Positions 1 to 6,102 of a stretch of DNA of 6,350 nucleotides are shown here, piece after piece (positions within the stretch are counted from its first letter, which is position 1; each line of letters starts with the position of its first letter). The position numbers and the translations under genes were made by a program. Below the pieces are notes generated by a model. That model was not told the DNA's origin and searched no databases. It was given only the letters and a program-made list of their open reading frames with translations. The DNA is from VAZQ01 sp036555745 (GTDB lineage: Bacteria > Pseudomonadota > Alphaproteobacteria > Rhizobiales > Xanthobacteraceae), in contig DATBKV010000037.1 in assembly GCA_036555745.1 (NCBI GenBank), forward strand, positions 1 to 6,350, given 5' to 3'.

Positions 1-1
1 C

Positions 2-1045
2 GAGGGCAAAGGCAAGGGCACGACCCGGCCGGAATTCTCCACGCTCAAATCCGCGCGCAGCGTGCAGAAGGTGCTGCGCTCCGGCGTCACCAGCATCTCG
101 GTGCCGGGCGGCACCTGGTTCACCGACGTCGGCGTGCGCGACGCCATCAAGCTCGGGCTGATGGAGGGGCCGCGCATGTACGTCGCCGGCCGCATGATCG
201 TCACCTACGGCTGCATCGAGGACGACGAGCCGTCGTGGGAGGGCACGCCCGACCATTCCATCGGCAAGCTCTGCAACACCGCCGACGAGATGGTCACCGA
301 GGTGCGCCGGCAGGGCAAGCACGGCGTCAACTTCATCAAGATGGCGGACAGCCGATCGGGCGAGTCGCAGATGCTGGCGAAGGAGGAGATCGCCGCCGTG
401 GTCGGCGAGGCGCACCGGCGCAACCTGCGCGTCGGAATCCATTCCCGCGGCGCCGGCTCCACCCGGGCCGCGGCCGAGGCCGGCGTCGACTGGATCATCC
501 ACGCCGATCTCGCCACCGATCGCGACCTCGAGGCGGTGGCGAAGGGCGGCATGCCGATCATTCCCACTGCCACCTTCCTGGCGGTCGTGGTCGAGCTCGG
601 GCAGAAGGTCGGCGCCGAGCAGGTGCAGCTCGACATCAACCGCATGAAGCGGCACTTCGACCTCTTGTGCGAGCTCATGCACAAGGCGCGCAAGCTCGGC
701 ATCAAGCTCCTGGTCGGCACCGACACCGGAAACAATAGCTTCACGCGCTACGGCGAGCTGCACGCCAAGGAGCTCGAGATCTTCGTCAAGTACGGCGGCT
801 ATACGCCGATGGAAGCCATCGTCGCGGCCACTCGCGACAATGCCTACGCAGTCGGCCTGGAAGGGGAGGTGGGCGAGCTCGCCCCCGGCAAGCTCGCCGA
901 CCTCATTGTGCTCGACCAGGACCCGCTCGCCGACATCACCGTGCTGCAGGGCGGCAAGCACCTCACCTGGGTGATCAAGGACGGCAGGATCGTCGACCTC
1001 GATCCGCGCGAGGAGATGCTCACCTTCCGGCAGGCGGCGGAATAG
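2..1045 (+). CDS. Metal-dependent amidohydrolase (imidazolonepropionase/prolidase-like), 5' end outside window
   Basis: This is the C-terminal part of an amidohydrolase-superfamily (TIM-barrel) hydrolase, which would hydrolyse a C-N bond in a cyclic amide, dipeptide or similar substrate. The frame is open to the left edge, so the true start and the N-terminal HxH metal motif lie upstream. The GTG at 62 falls inside conserved sequence and is not the start. Counting that GTG codon as residue 1, the visible metal or catalytic positions are Lys93 in NFIKMAD (the usual carboxylated lysine), His127 in GIHSRG, His147 in IIHADL and Asp221 in LLVGTDTG. The end GELAPGKLADLIVLDQDPL is the typical return strand of the composite beta-sandwich domain. 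The upstream stretch SARSVQKVLRSGVTSI matches the family's 'aa..L..GvTt' region. All late metal ligands are present, so the enzyme looks active. The substrate is unknown. The next gene begins 6 nt after the TAG stop, suggesting co-transcription. Confidence 0.87.
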   Translation, partial: EGKGKGTTRPEFSTLKSARSVQKVLRSGVTSISVPGGTWFTDVGVRDAIKLGLMEGPRMYVAGRMIVTYGCIEDDEPSWEGTPDHSIGKLCNTADEMVTEVRRQGKHGVNFIKMADSRSGESQMLAKEEIAAVVGEAHRRNLRVGIHSRGAGSTRAAAEAGVDWIIHADLATDRDLEAVAKGGMPIIPTATFLAVVVELGQKVGAEQVQLDINRMKRHFDLLCELMHKARKLGIKLLVGTDTGNNSFTRYGELHAKELEIFVKYGGYTPMEAIVAATRDNAYAVGLEGEVGELAPGKLADLIVLDQDPLADITVLQGGKHLTWVIKDGRIVDLDPREEMLTFRQAAE

Positions 1046-1051
1046 ACGCCG

Positions 1052-1630
1052 TTGCGCGAGATCGCGCGGCTGCGCATCGAGATCGACGAGGTCGAGCCGG
1101 CGGTCGTCCGCCGCGTCGAGGTGCCCGTCACCATTCGCCTCGACGACCTGCATTTCGTGCTGCAGATCGCGATCGGCTGGCAGAACTGCCACCCCTTCGA
1201 GTTCCGCGTCGGGGACGTCGCCTGGGGCCTCATCGATCGCGACGAGCCGGCCTCGAGCCCGCGCGCGGCCGAGGGGGCGACACTGGCCGACGTGTTGGCG
1301 CTCGCCGGCACCTTCCGCTACGACTACGTCTACGGCGAGGACTGGGCCCATACCGTCGTGGTGGAGGCGGTGTCGCCGGCAGATCCGGCCGCGAGCTACC
1401 CTCGTCTCGTCAGCGCACAAGGTCGCTGTCCGCCCGCCGACATCGGCGGGCCGATCGGCTACGAGACCTTCCTGCGTGCGCTTGCCGATCCAGCGCACCT
1501 CCATCACGAGGGCATGATCGAGTGGGATGATCCCGAATTCGATCCCCACGTGGTCGATGTGGCGGCGATCCGCGCCAACCTTGCCAATCTCGGCAAATAT
1601 CTCGGCCGCCGCAAAGCGGATCCGCGTTGA
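1052..1630 (+). CDS. pRiA4b ORF-3 family protein (IS1096 TnpR-like domain)
   Basis: This complete 192-residue protein belongs to the plasmid pRiA4b ORF-3-like family, whose biochemical role is not established. Family signatures occur in order: an N-terminal strand LRIEIDEVEPAVVRRVEVP, then DLHFVLQIAIGWQNCHPFEF (usual form 'LH.viq.a.gW...H.heF'), then FRYDYVYGEDWAHTVVVE (usual form 'f.Y.YDfGd.WeH.v.le'). The C-terminal block is YPRLVSAQGRCPPADIGG followed by GYETFLRALADPAHLHHEGM and FDPHVVDV. Length is normal for the family, and the protein is predicted soluble with no signal peptide. The start is TTG. It is the first usable start after the amidohydrolase TAG in the same frame, and the N-terminus begins right at the domain, so no longer form is available. 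Only a weak purine stretch (GGCGGA, about 10 nt upstream) could act as ribosome binding site, so translation may depend on coupling to the amidohydrolase. Despite the family's historical link to mobile DNA, no transposase or terminal repeat is seen nearby. Confidence 0.87.
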   Translation: MREIARLRIEIDEVEPAVVRRVEVPVTIRLDDLHFVLQIAIGWQNCHPFEFRVGDVAWGLIDRDEPASSPRAAEGATLADVLALAGTFRYDYVYGEDWAHTVVVEAVSPADPAASYPRLVSAQGRCPPADIGGPIGYETFLRALADPAHLHHEGMIEWDDPEFDPHVVDVAAIRANLANLGKYLGRRKADPR

Positions 1631-2581
1631 CTAGGTCGTGATGCGATCGAGCTCGGCCAGATCCTCGGCCGAGAGCGTCCGTCCGAAAGCGGCGACATTC
1701 TGCTCGACCTGCGCGGGCGTGGTCGCCCCGGCGATGACGCTCGCCACCGCTTGATCGCGCAACAGCCAGCCGAACGCGAGCTCGAGCATGCTGCGGCCGC
1801 GCCGGGCGGCGAACGCCTCGAGCGCGCCGACGATGCGCCAGTTGCGCTCGCTGATGAACTCCCGCGCGTGACGCGGGTTCTTGGCAAGGCGCGAGCCCGC
1901 CGGCCAGGGCGCCCCGCGCCGGTACTTGCCGGTGAGAAGGCCGCTGGCGAGCGGGAAATAGGGCAGGACGCCCATGCCATGCGCCTTGGCGGCGGGGATG
2001 AGGTCGCGCTCGATGTCGCGCGCGAGCAGGCTGTACTCGTCCTGGCACGATACAAAAGCCGCAAGCCCGTGTTGGCGCGCCGTCTCCTGCGCCGCGATCA
2101 CCTGCTGCGCCGAAAGGTTGGAGCAGCCGATGAACCGCACCTTGCCCTGCCGTACGAGCTCGTCGAGCGCGCGCAAGGTCTCCTCGATCGGCGTCTGCGG
2201 GTCGGGCCGGTGCAGCTGGTAGAGGTCGATCCAGTCCGTGCGCAGGCGCTTCAGGCTGGACTCGACCGCCAACATGATATAGCGCCGCGACGCGCCCTTG
2301 AGCCTGCCCGCGTCGTCCATCGACAGGCCGAACTTGGTCGCGAGCACGATGCTCTTACGTTTGTCGCCCAGGATGCGACCGAGCGCTTCCTCCGAGCCGC
2401 CGCGGTTGCCGTAGCTGTCAGCGGTGTCGATCAGGTTGACACCGAGCGCGATCGCCTTGTGCACCACGCGCTCGGCCGCGGCAAAGTCGATGCGGCCGCC
2501 GAAATTGTTGCCACCGAGGCCGACGACCGACACCTGAAGCGACGAATTGCCGAGCCGGCGCTTCTGCATCAGCGCCGTCAT
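1631..2581 (-). CDS. Aldo/keto reductase
   Basis: A 316-residue cytosolic NADP(H)-dependent oxidoreductase of the AKR superfamily that reduces an aldehyde or ketone to the alcohol (or the reverse). The full catalytic tetrad is visible: Asp52 and Tyr57 in IDTADSYGNRGGSEE, Lys83 in VLATKFG and His124 in DLYQLHRPDP. The N-terminal strand MQKRRLGNSSLQVSVVGLGG, the segment VRFIGCSNLSAQQV and the C-terminal cofactor loop IAGATTPAQVEQNVAA (about 283-298) are typical. The length is normal. Its ATG overlaps the BKACE stop as ATGA (2581-2578), so translation is probably coupled. No good ribosome binding site precedes it, and an in-frame ATG four codons later (2569) is an alternative start. The frame stays open for a further 180 codons upstream, but that stretch lies antisense-free inside the BKACE gene and encodes no AKR sequence. 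It is the last gene of the minus-strand operon, and its TAG stop directly abuts the convergent stop at 1630. The substrate cannot be deduced. Confidence 0.95.
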   Translation of the reverse strand: MTALMQKRRLGNSSLQVSVVGLGGNNFGGRIDFAAAERVVHKAIALGVNLIDTADSYGNRGGSEEALGRILGDKRKSIVLATKFGLSMDDAGRLKGASRRYIMLAVESSLKRLRTDWIDLYQLHRPDPQTPIEETLRALDELVRQGKVRFIGCSNLSAQQVIAAQETARQHGLAAFVSCQDEYSLLARDIERDLIPAAKAHGMGVLPYFPLASGLLTGKYRRGAPWPAGSRLAKNPRHAREFISERNWRIVGALEAFAARRGRSMLELAFGWLLRDQAVASVIAGATTPAQVEQNVAAFGRTLSAEDLAELDRITT

Positions 2582-3459
2582 TGTGCGCGTGCAAGGCCGA
2601 GAATGCTGCGCCCCTCGTCGGGGCTGGCGATCTCCCGGCCCAGGCCGCGTGCGATCCCCACCATGCGCTCGACCAGCACCGCGTTGTTCCTGGCAAACTC
2701 GCCCGGCGCCACGTAGGGATTGTCCTCGTAGCCGACGCGCACGTGGCCGCCGAGCGCGACCGCCAGCGCGAGAATCGGCCACTGCTTCTGCGGGTTCATC
2801 ACGCTCACGTTCCAGATGCAGTTCGGCGGGAGGTTGTCCACCATGAACTGCAGCGCGCGCTCGGTCGGCGGCGTCCAGGTGCCGCCGGGCCAGCCGATGA
2901 ACAGCGTGGTGTAGGTATTGTCGCGCAGGTAGCCCTGCCGGCGCACGAATTCGAGATGCCAGAACGCCCCGGTGGTGAAGCATTCGCATTCGAGCTTGAC
3001 CTTGTGCTCCTCGGCCGCCTTGGCATAGGCGATGAGCTCCTCCACGGGGTGGATCGCCATCATGCGCTTGGGTGGCAGCGAGGGCTCGGGCTGGAAGTAT
3101 TCGTCGTGGGCGTTGAAGCACACCGCCATCATGTCGGGGCCGAGCTCCATCAGCTTGATCTTCTCCTCGATGCGCGCGGAGGCGACGCCGAACTGCATGA
3201 TCGGATCGACTTTGCTCATGATGGCGTCCTGCAGGCGCTTCCAGTCGTCGTGGTGGATGCGCGACACCTGCCGGCCATCGGGCTGGATGGTTTCTTCGAG
3301 CGTGCGGCGGCCATGGATGTGGGCGATCGCGGCACCGGCATTGACGGCGTCGATGTATTGCTGCGCCACGCCGGCAATATCCTCCTGCGGCGGGCAGAGC
3401 CGGTTGTGCGGATAGGACGTGCGCGAATCGCAGGCCACCGTGATAATCAGCTTGTCCAT
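2578..3459 (-). CDS. BKACE family beta-keto acid cleavage enzyme (DUF849)
   Basis: A 293-residue zinc-dependent TIM-barrel enzyme of the BKACE (formerly DUF849) family, founded on 3-keto-5-aminohexanoate cleavage enzyme (Kce). The family condenses a beta-keto acid with acetyl-CoA, giving acetoacetate and a shortened or altered acyl-CoA. Seen here: KLIITVACDS at the N-terminus, the zinc ligands His47 and His49 in AHIHGRR, the FGVASARIEEK loop, LECECFTTG around 156-164, and GGHVRVGYEDN with Arg241, the third zinc ligand Glu245 and Asp246. The spacing of Arg241 and Glu245 matches Arg226/Glu230 of Kce. The family consensus HIHVRD reads HIHGRR here. The ATG at 3459 is chosen because it begins at the family N-terminus and has AGGAG (3465-3469) five nt upstream. 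An in-frame start at 3546 would add 29 residues from a palindromic repeat. It lies downstream of the Gfo/Idh/MocA gene and overlaps the aldo/keto reductase by ATGA. The beta-keto acid substrate is unknown. Confidence 0.94.
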   Translation of the reverse strand: MDKLIITVACDSRTSYPHNRLCPPQEDIAGVAQQYIDAVNAGAAIAHIHGRRTLEETIQPDGRQVSRIHHDDWKRLQDAIMSKVDPIMQFGVASARIEEKIKLMELGPDMMAVCFNAHDEYFQPEPSLPPKRMMAIHPVEELIAYAKAAEEHKVKLECECFTTGAFWHLEFVRRQGYLRDNTYTTLFIGWPGGTWTPPTERALQFMVDNLPPNCIWNVSVMNPQKQWPILALAVALGGHVRVGYEDNPYVAPGEFARNNAVLVERMVGIARGLGREIASPDEGRSILGLARAQ

Positions 3460-3620
3460 GGGCGCTCCTGATGCAGGTGCTGCTGAAATGGAATCAATGC
3501 AAACCACGCGCTCGGTGTGCTCCCTCCCCCACAAGGGGGAGAGCACACCGAGTGCGTGGCACCATTCTGCATCTGCTTCAGCGGAATCGGCTGGTCGGCA
3601 ATGACGAAATCGAGAGTCAT
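3447..3620 (-). CDS. Short unrecognised ORF carrying a palindromic element
   Basis: A 57-codon ORF sits between the Gfo/Idh/MocA and BKACE genes. Its ATG overlaps the upstream stop as ATGA (3620-3617), and its TGA lies 13 nt inside the BKACE gene, so it bridges the two cistrons. I do not recognise the protein. The first part, MTLDFVIADQPIPLKQMQNG, looks like ordinary coding sequence. The middle, THSVCSPPCGGGSTPSAW, is encoded entirely by the palindromic repeat at 3504-3559. The tail runs through the BKACE ribosome binding site. Two readings are possible: a gene remnant truncated by insertion of the repeat, or a chance ORF whose translation keeps ribosomes moving from one gene to the next. No separate ribosome binding site is visible. 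I lean towards a remnant or coupling peptide rather than a functional protein. Confidence 0.3.
   Translation of the reverse strand: MTLDFVIADQPIPLKQMQNGATHSVCSPPCGGGSTPSAWFALIPFQQHLHQERPWTS
3465..3469 (-). promoter_or_regulatory. Ribosome binding site of the BKACE gene
   Basis: The minus strand reads AGGAG followed by GCGCC-like spacing and the ATG at 3459. It is the clearest Shine-Dalgarno sequence in the minus-strand operon and decides the start against the longer in-frame ORF from 3546. It lies inside the 3' end of the short ORF at 3447-3620. Confidence 0.65.
3504..3559. repeat. Palindromic intergenic repeat, hairpin with about 25-bp stem
   Basis: The stem arms pair as CCACGC (3504-3509) with GCGTGG (3554-3559), CTCGGTGTGCTC (3511-3522) with GAGCACACCGAG (3541-3552), and TCCCCC (3525-3530) with GGGGGA (3535-3540). 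There is one mismatched position (3510/3553), a two-base CC bulge (3523-3524) and a four-base ACAA loop. A weaker outer match, GCTGAA (3482-3487) with TTCAGC (3577-3582), may extend the symmetry. Short GC-rich palindromes of this kind are scattered between genes in many alphaproteobacteria; assigning this one to such a family is inference. It lies between two genes of one operon and is not followed by a T-run on the minus strand. An RNA-stabilising or processing hairpin, or a mobile palindromic element, is therefore more likely than a strong terminator. Confidence 0.88.
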
Positions 3621-4630
3621 CGTTCGATCACAGTAACGATTGTGTTCGAGCGCGCCGATTCGACGATCGCGTCGAACACCGACATGCCGTGCAGCACCTC
3701 GTCGATCGCGACCGGATACGGCATGCGCTCGCGGATCGCGCGCGCGAACGCGGTGAGCTCGGCGCGCAGCATGTCGAAGCCGGCATGCTCGCTGACCTCG
3801 TCGGGCGGCGCGGCGACCGGCCCGGTCGGCGCCTCGACCGAGATCGGCACGAAGCGCAGGCGCGCCAGGTTGGGCCGCGAAATCTCCGCTAGGCCTTTGC
3901 TGCCGTAGAGCGTGAAGCTGAAATTGGTGGCGGTGGCGACCGAGCAGAAGATCAATCCGGTGGCGCCGCTTTCGAACCGCAGCATCACGGTCGTGGTGTC
4001 GTCGGACGGGCCGGGCAGCGTGCGCGCGGTGACGCAGCGCACATCGGCGACGCGGCCGCCGAACTCGATCATGTGGTCGAGCGCATGCACGCCGACCGCG
4101 GTCAGCGCGCCGCCCGGCGCCTCCGCGGGCGCCGCACGCCAATTGTCCGGCGCGACGAACTGCGCGGTGCTGGTGGTGTGCTGCGCCACCATCGACACGA
4201 CGGCACCGAGCCGTCCATCCTTGAGCCAACCGCGCACCTCCACCACCGAGGGGTGAAAGCGCCGGCAATACCCGACGGCCAGCACCACGCCGGCCTTGCG
4301 CGCGGCGGCGACCGCGGCGTCGGCGCCGGCGCGGGTGAGCGTGATCGGCTTTTCCACATGGATGTGCTTGCCGGCCGCCGCGGCCGCTGTGATCTGCCGC
4401 TCGTGCAGGCTGTGCGGGGTGGCGAGCACGACCGCGTCCACGTTCGGGTCGGCGAGCACTTCTTCGTAGCTGTCGGCGAGCGGCAGGCCATGGTCGCGGC
4501 AGAAATCTTCCGCCGTCTCGCGCGTGCGCGTATGGGCGCGAACGAAGCGGATGTCGCCGCTCTTGCCTTGCACCGACGCGACCAGCGAACGGCCCCAGCG
4601 TCCCAGCCCGACGATCGCTGCGCGCACCAT
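3617..4630 (-). CDS. Gfo/Idh/MocA family NAD(P)-dependent oxidoreductase
   Basis: A 337-residue cytosolic dehydrogenase with an N-terminal Rossmann fold and a C-terminal alpha/beta substrate domain. The family oxidises or reduces sugars, inositols and other hydroxy/keto compounds. Visible features are the dinucleotide loop VGLGRWG (7-13), ADSYEEVLADPNVDAVVLATPHSLH (52-76), the catalytic-lysine motif HVEKP (Lys104) and GGALTAVGVHALDHMIEFGG with His182 and Asp185. The position of the common motif aspartate (as in GGALLDxGxH) is Ala178 here, so the catalytic set is not the inositol-dehydrogenase type. The ATG at 4630 is chosen because it begins directly at the Rossmann strand and has GAGG (4638-4641) seven nt upstream. 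A 37-residue in-frame extension to 4741 has no family resemblance. It is the first gene of the minus-strand operon, next to the divergent region, and its TGA overlaps the ATG of the short ORF. The substrate is unknown. Confidence 0.94.
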   Translation of the reverse strand: MVRAAIVGLGRWGRSLVASVQGKSGDIRFVRAHTRTRETAEDFCRDHGLPLADSYEEVLADPNVDAVVLATPHSLHERQITAAAAAGKHIHVEKPITLTRAGADAAVAAARKAGVVLAVGYCRRFHPSVVEVRGWLKDGRLGAVVSMVAQHTTSTAQFVAPDNWRAAPAEAPGGALTAVGVHALDHMIEFGGRVADVRCVTARTLPGPSDDTTTVMLRFESGATGLIFCSVATATNFSFTLYGSKGLAEISRPNLARLRFVPISVEAPTGPVAAPPDEVSEHAGFDMLRAELTAFARAIRERMPYPVAIDEVLHGMSVFDAIVESARSNTIVTVIER

Positions 4631-4712
4631 GACATGGCCTCGGGAGAATGACAGGAAGGAGCAGGCAGTTTCCGCGCCCGCGCGGGAACAGGCTTCGTCG
4701 GCGCGGGCCGGG

Positions 4713-4741
4713 AAGCTAACATCAGGACGGTTTGCCCTCAA
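4713..4741 (-). promoter_or_regulatory. Possible sigma-70-like promoter for the minus-strand operon
   Basis: On the minus strand, TTGAGG (complement of 4736-4741) is followed after exactly 17 bp by TAGCTT (complement of 4713-4718), about 85 nt before the ATG at 4630. The match to TTGACA/TATAAT is only partial. Spacing and position in the single divergent gap are the main support. A short perfect palindrome, CCCGCGCGGG (4677-4686), lies downstream between this candidate and the gene and could be an operator, but chance symmetry is easy in such GC-rich DNA. No convincing plus-strand promoter was found for the thiolase-like gene in the same 131-bp gap. Confidence 0.22.
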
Positions 4742-4761
4742 CGCAATGCCGGACGCAAATC

Positions 4762-5916
4762 ATGCACGCCAATGCGGCCATCATCGGGGTGGGACAATCG
4801 GCCTATACGCGCCGTCCGCAACCGGATCAGTCGGCCCACACCTTCATCCGCGACGCCGTTGTCGCCGCGCTCGCCGACGCCGGCGTCGACGCCCGCGAGG
4901 TCGACGGCATGGCGGTGGCCTCGTTATCGCTCGCCCCCGACGCCGCGGTCGATCTCGCCTGGAAGCTCGGCCTGTCGCTGCGCTGGCTTATCCAGGACAC
5001 CAATGGCGGCTCCTCCGCGATGAACATGCTGGGGCATGCGCTGCGCGCGGTCGAGACCGGCGCCGCCTCGGTCGTGCTGGTGACCGCCGGCGATGCCACC
5101 GGGCTCGGCGGCTATGCCAAGGTGGCGGCCAATTTCAACCTCGTCACCCAGCTGCATCTGGCGCCGCTCGGCCACGGCGGGCCCAACGGAGTCTACGCGC
5201 TGGTGACCAGTCGGCAGATGAAGCGATACGGCCTGACGAAATCCGACTACGGGGAGCTTGCCGTCGCCCAGCGCGCCTGGGCGGCGAACAATCCATATGC
5301 CGTCTACCGTACGCCTCTGACCATGGAGGAGTATCTCGCTGCGCCGCTCGTCGCGGACCCGCTGTCGCGGTACGACTGCGTGCCGGTGGTTGCGGGCGCG
5401 CAGGCGATCGTCATCGCCCATCCCGATCGCTGTCCGCGCGGCCGCGCCGGCGTGCGCGTGCGCGCCCATCGCGCAAGCTTCAACTACGACAACCAGGAGG
5501 GCGACGGGCTCGCCACTGGGATTTCCACTTTCGCCGGCGAGCTGTGGCAGGCCGCCGGCGTCGGGCCCGGCGACGTCGACCTGGCCTCGATCTACGACGA
5601 CTATCCCACCATGGTGCTGGCGCAGTTCAACGACCTCGGGATGATTGCCGACCATGACCTCGCGCGCTTCGCGCGCCGCGACATCGGCGAGCGGCGGTTT
5701 CCCGTCAACACCTGGGGCGGGATGCTTTCGGCCGGGCAGCCCGGCGGGCCGGCCGGCGGCCTCAACGGCATTGCCGAGGCGGTGCTGCAGTTGCAGCAGC
5801 GCGCCGGAGCGCGCCAGGTCAGGAACGCGCGGCTCGCGGTCGCCACCGGCTATGGCATGACGATGTACCGCTATGGCGGCACCGCCGCCGCCGCCGTGCT
5901 GGAGCGCATGGAATGA
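4762..5916 (+). CDS. Thiolase-fold protein (SCP2-thiolase type) lacking canonical catalytic residues
   Basis: A 384-residue protein of the thiolase superfamily, SCP2-thiolase branch, usually annotated as acetyl-CoA acetyltransferase. It begins AAIIGVGQSAYTRR, as this branch does. Where active thiolases have the nucleophilic Cys, it reads DTNGGSSAMNML (Ser84 at the Cys position). The usual 'GHP' histidine loop reads NTWGGMLSAGQPGGPAGG (Gln326), and the C-terminal Cys/His-Gly-Gly loop reads TGYGMTMYRYGG (362-373), rich in tyrosine. The protein is full length with no frameshift, so it looks like a working but non-thiolase member. With the DUF35 gene downstream, an Ltp2-like retro-aldolase or another CoA-dependent C-C enzyme is more plausible than a true thiolase (inference). 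The ATG at 4762 starts directly at the first strand; a TTG ten codons upstream (4732) is less likely. The ribosome binding site is weak (GGA, eight nt upstream). It is divergent from the Gfo/Idh/MocA gene. Confidence 0.92.
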   Translation: MHANAAIIGVGQSAYTRRPQPDQSAHTFIRDAVVAALADAGVDAREVDGMAVASLSLAPDAAVDLAWKLGLSLRWLIQDTNGGSSAMNMLGHALRAVETGAASVVLVTAGDATGLGGYAKVAANFNLVTQLHLAPLGHGGPNGVYALVTSRQMKRYGLTKSDYGELAVAQRAWAANNPYAVYRTPLTMEEYLAAPLVADPLSRYDCVPVVAGAQAIVIAHPDRCPRGRAGVRVRAHRASFNYDNQEGDGLATGISTFAGELWQAAGVGPGDVDLASIYDDYPTMVLAQFNDLGMIADHDLARFARRDIGERRFPVNTWGGMLSAGQPGGPAGGLNGIAEAVLQLQQRAGARQVRNARLAVATGYGMTMYRYGGTAAAAVLERME

Positions 5917-5942
5917 TTTCAAAGCAGCGGCACTCCGTGCTT

Positions 5943-6081
5943 GTGTCCCGGACGAGCGAGCGCGAGGTGCGAGCGAAGATCCGGGACCCAGTGTCGGCCC
6001 ATCTCAAAGAGATAAGGCGCTTCGCGCTTCTTGCGCTGGGTCCCGGGTCTCGTTGCGCTGCGCTCCACTCGCCCGGGACAC
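5943..6081. repeat. Large imperfect inverted repeat with internal hairpin
   Basis: Two arms of roughly 45-49 bp face each other. The outer ends pair perfectly (GTGTCCCGG 5943-5951 with CCGGGACAC 6073-6081), as do the inner ends (CCGGGACCCAG 5981-5991 with CTGGGTCCCGG 6036-6046). The middle of the arms is GC-rich and only partly matched. The 44-base centre contains a perfect small hairpin, ATCTC-AAA-GAGAT (6001-6013). It fills most of the 186-bp gap between the thiolase-like stop and the DUF35 gene. The reading frames here encode only low-complexity, unrecognisable peptides, so I treat it as non-coding. It resembles the palindromic intergenic repeats with CCCGGGACAC ends that I associate with Bradyrhizobium-type genomes; that link is from memory and inference. 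There is no T-run to make it a classic terminator. Confidence 0.87.
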
Positions 6082-6102
6082 GGGAACGCTGGTAGGTGCT
6101 GC

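Noticed and set aside
1052..1630. pRiA4b ORF-3 gene as evidence of an inserted mobile element
   Set aside because: No transposase, terminal inverted repeats or target duplications are visible, and the gene is packed without gaps between its neighbours.
2582..3121. In-frame upstream extension of the aldo/keto reductase by 180 codons
   Set aside because: It lies entirely inside the BKACE coding sequence in another frame, is Arg/Ala/Gly-rich shadow sequence and has no AKR homology; the ATGA overlap at 2581 gives a natural start.
1751..3471. Long plus-strand open frames opposite the aldo/keto reductase and BKACE genes
   Set aside because: They are typical antisense shadows in high-GC DNA: biased composition, no motifs and no ribosome binding sites.
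3460..3546. 29-residue N-terminal extension of the BKACE protein
   Set aside because: It is encoded by the palindromic repeat and the ribosome binding site region; the ATG at 3459 has a good AGGAG and begins at the family N-terminus.
3504..3559. Palindrome as a rho-independent terminator
   Set aside because: The stem is strong but no T-run follows on either strand, and on the minus strand it lies inside an otherwise overlapping operon.
4631..4741. 37-residue N-terminal extension of the Gfo/Idh/MocA protein
   Set aside because: There is no resemblance to the family, and the Rossmann strand starts right after the ATG at 4630, which has GAGG upstream.
4924..5922. Long minus-strand open frame opposite the thiolase-like gene
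   Set aside because: It is a His/Gly/Ala/Arg-rich shadow of a high-GC coding gene with no recognisable domain; the plus-strand frame has clear thiolase-fold motifs.
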